From DATDDB01 sp041490205 (GTDB lineage Bacteria; Pseudomonadota; Gammaproteobacteria; Burkholderiales; Gallionellaceae): a stretch of 25,478 nt of DNA. Shown piece after piece: positions 21,801 to 25,478 of this stretch; within the stretch, counting starts at the first letter, position 1, and every line of letters starts with the position of its first letter. The notes below the pieces were generated by a model. The model was not told the origin of the DNA. It saw only the letters and a list, made by a program, of their open reading frames with translations, and made no database searches. The position numbers and the translations under genes are program-made. The DNA lies in contig JBGPSQ010000012.1 in assembly GCA_041490205.1 (NCBI GenBank), positions 1 to 25,478 of the forward strand, in the 5' to 3' direction.

Positions 21801-22972
21801 CAGCCCTGGTCGCCGTCAATATTGAGCTTGATGGCGCCAAAGTCAACTGACTGCGGCCTGGCGATGGGAGCCTGATTGGCCGGATCGTTCGGGTTGTAGG
21901 CCTTCATCTTGCTCGTCTCCGAGTAGTCGATCATGGCCGACAGGTTGCTGGCGGAATCGGCGTTGCGCAAGGCTTCTTCCTTGGTGATCTTGCCCTTCTT
22001 GAACAATTGGTACAGAGCCTGCTCGAAGGTCTGCGAGCCGGGTGACACGCTTTGCTCGATGGCATCGCGGATTTTTTCCATTTCACCGTTTTTTATCAGG
22101 TCAGCGATCAGCGAGCTGTTGATCAGCACTTCCACCACGGGCGTCAATTTGCCCTGGATGTTACGCACCAGTCGCTGCGAAATGACGGCTTTCATGCATT
22201 GCGACAGGTCGGACAGGGTGCCTGAACGCGCGTCATACGGGAAAAAGTTGATGATGCGGTTCAGCGCGTGGTAACTGTTGTTGGCATGCAGCGTGGAAAG
22301 GCACAAATGGCCGGTTTGCGCAGACATCAATGCCTGCTTGAGGGTTTCGCGGTCGCGGATTTCACCGATCATCACCACGTCCGGCGCCTCTCGCATGGCG
22401 CTGATCAGGGCGGTTTCGTAGGAATGGGTGTCCGTTCCTACTTCGCGCTGGTTGATTACGGATTTGTTGTGCTTGAACAAATACTCGATAGGATCCTCGA
22501 TGGTCAGGATGTGGCCGGTCACCAGGCTGTTGCGGTGCTCCAGCATGGAAGCGAGCGTGGTGGACTTGCCCGAGCTGGTGGCACCGACCACCAGGATCAG
22601 GCCGCGCTTTTCCATGACCAGGCTTTTCAGGATGAGCGGCAGGTTCAACTCCTCAACACCGAGCACCCTGGCGCGCACGTAACGGATAGCCATGGAGACT
22701 TCGCCTTTCTGGCGGAATACGTTGACGCGGAAGCTTCCCACCTCGGGCACGCGAAAGGAAAAGTTCATTTCCAATTCCCGCTCAAACTGGGCGATCTGGT
22801 CCGGAGTCATCATTTCATAGGCGATGCGCCGGGCGGATTCGGCATCCACCCTCTGGTCGTTGATAGGCTTGGAAACACCGTCAATCTTGATGGTGATGGG
22901 CGCATCCACCGAGAACAACAGATCCGACGCATTCCTCTCAACAGCAAGTTTCAACAACGGAGTGATGATCAT
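21800..22972 (-). CDS. pilU: PilT/PilU-type pilus retraction ATPase, probably PilU
   Basis: 390 residues. A hexameric cytosolic ATPase that drives retraction of type IV pili. The PAS-like N-terminal domain (1-110) is followed by Walker A GATSSGKST at 130-138, the Asp box around TIEDPIEY, Walker B VVMIGEIRD and the His box STLHANNSYHALNRI. Length above 375, FPYDARSGTLSDLSQ and the extended C-terminus after about residue 350 favour PilU over PilT. AGGAGA lies seven bases before the ATG. It lies within a lysine-biosynthesis cluster, between dapD and dapE, which implies co-transcription but no functional link. No other pilus gene is in the window. Confidence 0.9.
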   Translation of the reverse strand: MIITPLLKLAVERNASDLLFSVDAPITIKIDGVSKPINDQRVDAESARRIAYEMMTPDQIAQFERELEMNFSFRVPEVGSFRVNVFRQKGEVSMAIRYVRARVLGVEELNLPLILKSLVMEKRGLILVVGATSSGKSTTLASMLEHRNSLVTGHILTIEDPIEYLFKHNKSVINQREVGTDTHSYETALISAMREAPDVVMIGEIRDRETLKQALMSAQTGHLCLSTLHANNSYHALNRIINFFPYDARSGTLSDLSQCMKAVISQRLVRNIQGKLTPVVEVLINSSLIADLIKNGEMEKIRDAIEQSVSPGSQTFEQALYQLFKKGKITKEEALRNADSASNLSAMIDYSETSKMKAYNPNDPANQAPIARPQSVDFGAIKLNIDGDQG

Positions 22973-23005
22973 AGCAATCTCCTGAAATAACTATCCGGCT
23001 GCGGT

Positions 23006-23830
23006 TCAGATTCCGCGCAGCAGTTCATTGATGCCCACTTTGCCCAGTGTCTTGGCATCCACTTTCTTGACGATAACCGCGCAATACAGGCTGTATGAGC
23101 CGTCCTTGGAGGGCAGGTTACCGCTGACCACCACCGAACCTGCCGGAACGCGGCCATAATGCACTTCCCCGGTTTCACGGTCGTAAATCTTGGTGCTTTG
23201 TCCGATATAAACGCCCATGGAAATCACCGAGCCTTCCTCCACGATCACGCCCTCGACCACTTCCGAGCGTGCCCCGATGAAGCAATTGTCCTCAATGATG
23301 GTGGGGTTGGCCTGCACCGGTTCCAGTACGCCGCCGATACCGACGCCGCCGGAGAGGTGCACGTTCTTGCCAATCTGCGCGCAGGATCCTACCGTAGCCC
23401 AGGTATCCACCATCGCCCCTTCGTCGACGTAGCCGCCGATGTTCACGTAGGATGGCATTAACACCACATTTTTGGCGATAAAAGACCCTTTGCGCGCTGC
23501 GGCGGGCGGCACCACACGGAAGCCGCCTTCGCGGAAATCGCGGGAATTGTAGTCGGCGAATTTCGAAGGCACCTTGTCGTAGTAATTGGTAAAGCCGCCC
23601 TTGATGAAAAAATTGTCTTCCATACGGAAAGAAAGCAGCACGGCCTTCTTGATCCACTGGTGGGTAATCCATTGGCCCACTGCCTGGCGCTCGGCAACGC
23701 GCAATGTTCCTTTGTCCAGCATGTCTATCACCGTGGTGACCGCCTCCTTCAATTTTGCGTCCACCGTGCGCGGCGTGATCTCGGCGCGGCGTTCAAAAGC
23801 GGATTCGATGATGGTTTGCAGTTCTTTCAT
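23006..23830 (-). CDS. dapD: Tetrahydrodipicolinate N-succinyltransferase
   Basis: 274 residues from the ATG at 23830, the same length as E. coli DapD; an upstream in-frame start would add 22 unrelated residues. It transfers succinyl from succinyl-CoA to tetrahydrodipicolinate. The N-terminal helical part (MKELQTIIESAFERR) is followed by a left-handed beta-helix of hexapeptide repeats, seen as PSYVNIGGYVDEGAMVDTWATVGSCAQIGKNVHLSGGVGIGGVLEP in the middle and IGARSEVVEGVIVEEGSVISMGV after it. AAGGA precedes the ATG by five bases. The 103 bases between dapC and dapD hold a palindromic repeat. Confidence 0.96.
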   Translation of the reverse strand: MKELQTIIESAFERRAEITPRTVDAKLKEAVTTVIDMLDKGTLRVAERQAVGQWITHQWIKKAVLLSFRMEDNFFIKGGFTNYYDKVPSKFADYNSRDFREGGFRVVPPAAARKGSFIAKNVVLMPSYVNIGGYVDEGAMVDTWATVGSCAQIGKNVHLSGGVGIGGVLEPVQANPTIIEDNCFIGARSEVVEGVIVEEGSVISMGVYIGQSTKIYDRETGEVHYGRVPAGSVVVSGNLPSKDGSYSLYCAVIVKKVDAKTLGKVGINELLRGI

Positions 23831-23869
23831 GGGGATCCTTAATACCTTAATAGTAGTGTTGATTGTTCT

Positions 23870-23936
23870 TAGCCACGGATTGGCGCTGATAGCCACGGAG
23901 CAAGTCCGTGGTTCATCCGTTTCAATCCGTGGTTCA
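23870..23936 (-). repeat. CACGGAT-type inverted repeat, copy between dapC and dapD
   Basis: AGCCACGGAT (23871-23880) and a second AGCCACGGA (23891-23899) face TCCGTGG (23905-23911), ATCCGT and AATCCGTGGTTCA (up to 23936). CCACGGA (23893-23899) and TCCGTGG (23905-23911) form a 7-bp hairpin with a 5-base loop. The dapC stop TGA (23934-23936) is the outer edge of the element. Confidence 0.82.
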
Positions 23937-25130
23937 TTCCTGTTTCAAATTCTTTGTAAACCCGGCGATGCGTTGCGCCGCTTCCAGAGTCTCTTCCAGG
24001 CCCGCCACCAGCGCAATGCGCACAAATCCAGCACCGGGATTGACGCCCCGCGCCTTGCGCGCAAGAAAGCTGCCCGGCAACACGCTGACATTATAGTCGC
24101 TATGCAGCCGTTGCGCGAAATCGGTGTCCGGGATGGGTGTGCGCAGCCACAAATAGAAGCTGGCATCCGGCATGGATACCGGCAGCACGGGCTTGAGTAT
24201 TTCCATGACCCGGGCAAATTTTTCCGCATACAGGCGGCGGTTTTCGGCGACATGAGTTTCATCGTTCCATGCGGCTTGGCTTGCTGCCTGCACTGCCGGA
24301 TTCATGGCGCAACCGTGGTAGGTGCGGTACAACGCGAATTTTTCCAGCACTTTGGCATCGCCCGCGACAAACCCGGAGCGCAGGCCGGGCACGTTGGAGC
24401 GTTTTGACAGGCTGGAAAATACTACCAGGTTCCTGTAGCCGTCTCGTCCCAGTTGCCGTGCGGCCTGCAGCGCGCCGAGCGGGGGCTGATCGAAGTATAT
24501 TTCCGAGTAGCACTCGTCGGCGGCGATGACGAAGCCGTAACGGTCTGACATTTCAAACAAGGTTTGCCATTCTCCCAGGGGCATCACATGACCATTCGGA
24601 TTGCCCGGCGAGCAGACGTAGACGAGTTGGGTGCGTTGCCAAGTCTCCTCCGGCAGTTGCGCAAAATCCAGCGCGTAGTTGTCTTCCGGCAGCGTGTTGA
24701 GGAACGCAGGCTCGGCACCCGCCAGAAGCGCTGCGCCTTCGTAAATCTGGTAGAAAGGGTTGGGGCAGACCACCACCGGATTGCTGCGCGTGCGGTCTAT
24801 CACCGCCTGGGCGAATGCAAACAATGCTTCGCGGCTGCCGTTCACCGGCAACACTTCGGTCTTGGCGTCCGGCGCGGGAATTTGGTAGCGGCGCGCCAGC
24901 CAGTTCGAGATTGCACCGCGCATCGCATCGCTGCCTGCGGTTGTGGGATAATTCGCCAGACCGTCCAGTCCGGCGGTCAGCGCATCCTTGATGAACTGAG
25001 GAGTAGGGTGCTTGGGCTCTCCGATGTGCAGGCTGATCGGCCGCAATGCGGCATTGGGTGTTACCTCGCGGAACAACGCGGCAAGTTTCTGGAATGGGTA
25101 GGGTTGCAGGCGATTCAGGTCTGGATTCAT
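23934..25130 (-). CDS. dapC: Succinyldiaminopimelate transaminase
   Basis: 398 residues from the ATG at 25130 (MNPDLNRLQPYPFQKL, the usual family N-terminus); an ATG nine bases earlier at 25139 is possible and abuts a repeat. It is a class I/II PLP aminotransferase converting N-succinyl-2-amino-6-ketopimelate and glutamate to N-succinyl-diaminopimelate. SLHIGEPKHPTP, NYPTTAGSDAMRGAI, NGSREALFAF, CSPGNPNGHVMP, ADECYSEIY and the PLP-lysine motif SSLSKRSNVPGLRSGF are present. With dapD and dapE on the same strand it completes the succinylase branch of lysine/diaminopimelate synthesis. It differs from plain aspartate aminotransferases by FQKLAALFREVTPN and by this context. Confidence 0.93.
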   Translation of the reverse strand: MNPDLNRLQPYPFQKLAALFREVTPNAALRPISLHIGEPKHPTPQFIKDALTAGLDGLANYPTTAGSDAMRGAISNWLARRYQIPAPDAKTEVLPVNGSREALFAFAQAVIDRTRSNPVVVCPNPFYQIYEGAALLAGAEPAFLNTLPEDNYALDFAQLPEETWQRTQLVYVCSPGNPNGHVMPLGEWQTLFEMSDRYGFVIAADECYSEIYFDQPPLGALQAARQLGRDGYRNLVVFSSLSKRSNVPGLRSGFVAGDAKVLEKFALYRTYHGCAMNPAVQAASQAAWNDETHVAENRRLYAEKFARVMEILKPVLPVSMPDASFYLWLRTPIPDTDFAQRLHSDYNVSVLPGSFLARKARGVNPGAGFVRIALVAGLEETLEAAQRIAGFTKNLKQE

Positions 25131-25139
25131 TTTTTCCAT

Positions 25140-25220
25140 TAGCCACGGATTGACACGAATGGAACACGGAATGAATGGTTTGGCTTTAATCAGTGTTTCA
25201 TCCGTGTCAATCCGTAGCTA
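25140..25220 (-). repeat. CACGGAT-type inverted repeat, copy upstream of dapC
   Basis: TAGCCACGGATTGACACG (25140-25157) and CGTGTCAATCCGTAGCTA (25203-25220) are complementary over 18 bases with one mismatch. ACACGGA (25164-25170) and TCCGTGT extend the pattern. The left edge touches the first possible dapC start codon at 25139, and the element fills most of the gap between dapC and the divergent transporter gene. Confidence 0.85.
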
Positions 25221-25263
25221 AATTTACGGTTTCAACATTATCCGGATTATAAAGGCGTAGCGC

Positions 25264-25478
25264 TTGGCCTCAAAACAAAAAGTGGTGGCAGTCCTAAGCC
25301 TGTTGAACGCCGCATTGGTGTGGGGGCTGATATGGTATCCCTTTCGCGTGCTGGCGCAGCAGGGCGTTTCCGGCGAGCTGGCCACTTTCCTGACTTATTT
25401 CATCGCTTTGATCCTAGGCTTGTTGCTGTTTGGCCCCGATTGGCGCGAATTTCGCCGGGCAGGCTGGTGGGGCGTGGC
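25264..25478 (+). CDS. DMT-family (EamA) transporter, 3' end missing
   Basis: The frame runs from TTG at 25264 to the window end, about 71 residues. AAAGG (25251-25255) lies eight bases before the TTG and supports this start; GTG codons at 25282 and 25285 are alternatives. The N-terminus reads as a first membrane helix (VVAVLSLLNAALVWGLIWYPFRVLAQQGVSG) and then a second (TFLTYFIALILGLLLFG). The WG-x-x-W-x-P-F-R pattern in helix 1 is typical of EamA drug/metabolite exporters. Substrate cannot be told. It is divergent from dapC across a palindromic repeat. Confidence 0.75.
   Translation, partial: MASKQKVVAVLSLLNAALVWGLIWYPFRVLAQQGVSGELATFLTYFIALILGLLLFGPDWREFRRAGWWGV

Overview
The window looks like a chromosomal segment of a GC-rich betaproteobacterium, most likely of the Nitrosomonadales/Gallionellaceae type. 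This is inference from gene content and style: a complete hpnCDE squalene set, a succinylase-type dap cluster interleaved with pilU and prmB, stand-alone ArnA halves, and dispersed palindromic repeats in intergenic gaps. No rRNA, tRNA, CRISPR array, transposase or phage gene was recognised. There is no gene-free stretch longer than 300 bases.

Layout, left to right. (1) Plus strand, 1-5124: the 3' part of pgeF (yfiH), a secreted helix-hairpin-helix protein with a long lysine-rich tail, cysM, a probable outer-membrane barrel of unknown function with a Pro/Ala/Ser repeat, rimO, and a small YkgJ-type cysteine-cluster protein that overlaps rimO by ATGA. (2) Plus strand, 5176-9055: an arn cluster, arnC - arnA formyltransferase half - arnA decarboxylase half - arnD. 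ArnA is split into two genes, and no arnB or arnT is present here. (3) Plus strand, 9266-13880: a tight three-gene unit encoding a TonB-dependent receptor, a YfiR-like periplasmic protein and a membrane GGDEF-EAL protein with intact active sites, preceded by a foldable leader. (4) Minus strand, 18470-13905: hpnC, hpnD, hpnE (squalene synthesis for hopanoids), then ugd, which makes UDP-glucuronate, the precursor used by the arn pathway. (5) An AT-richer orphan gene of unknown function, 18490-19362, possibly acquired. (6) Minus strand, 25130-19400: dapC, dapD, pilU, an ArsC/YffB-like reductase, dapE and prmB; the last four are joined by 1-4 base overlaps. (7) The first part of a DMT-family transporter on the plus strand at the right edge.

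Three groups of genes work on the envelope: arn plus ugd (aminoarabinose on lipid A), hpnCDE (hopanoid precursor) and the TonB receptor/YfiR/c-di-GMP unit (probable surface sensing). The dap cluster supplies diaminopimelate for lysine and peptidoglycan.

The most notable non-gene structure is two families of dispersed repeats. One is built from CACGGAT half-sites spaced ten bases apart and has three copies abutting the ends of minus-strand genes. The other is a CCCTCTCCC/GGGAGAGGG palindrome. One copy of it carries the ribosome binding site of arnD, and another lies in frame inside hpnE, adding about 30 residues next to the FAD-binding region.
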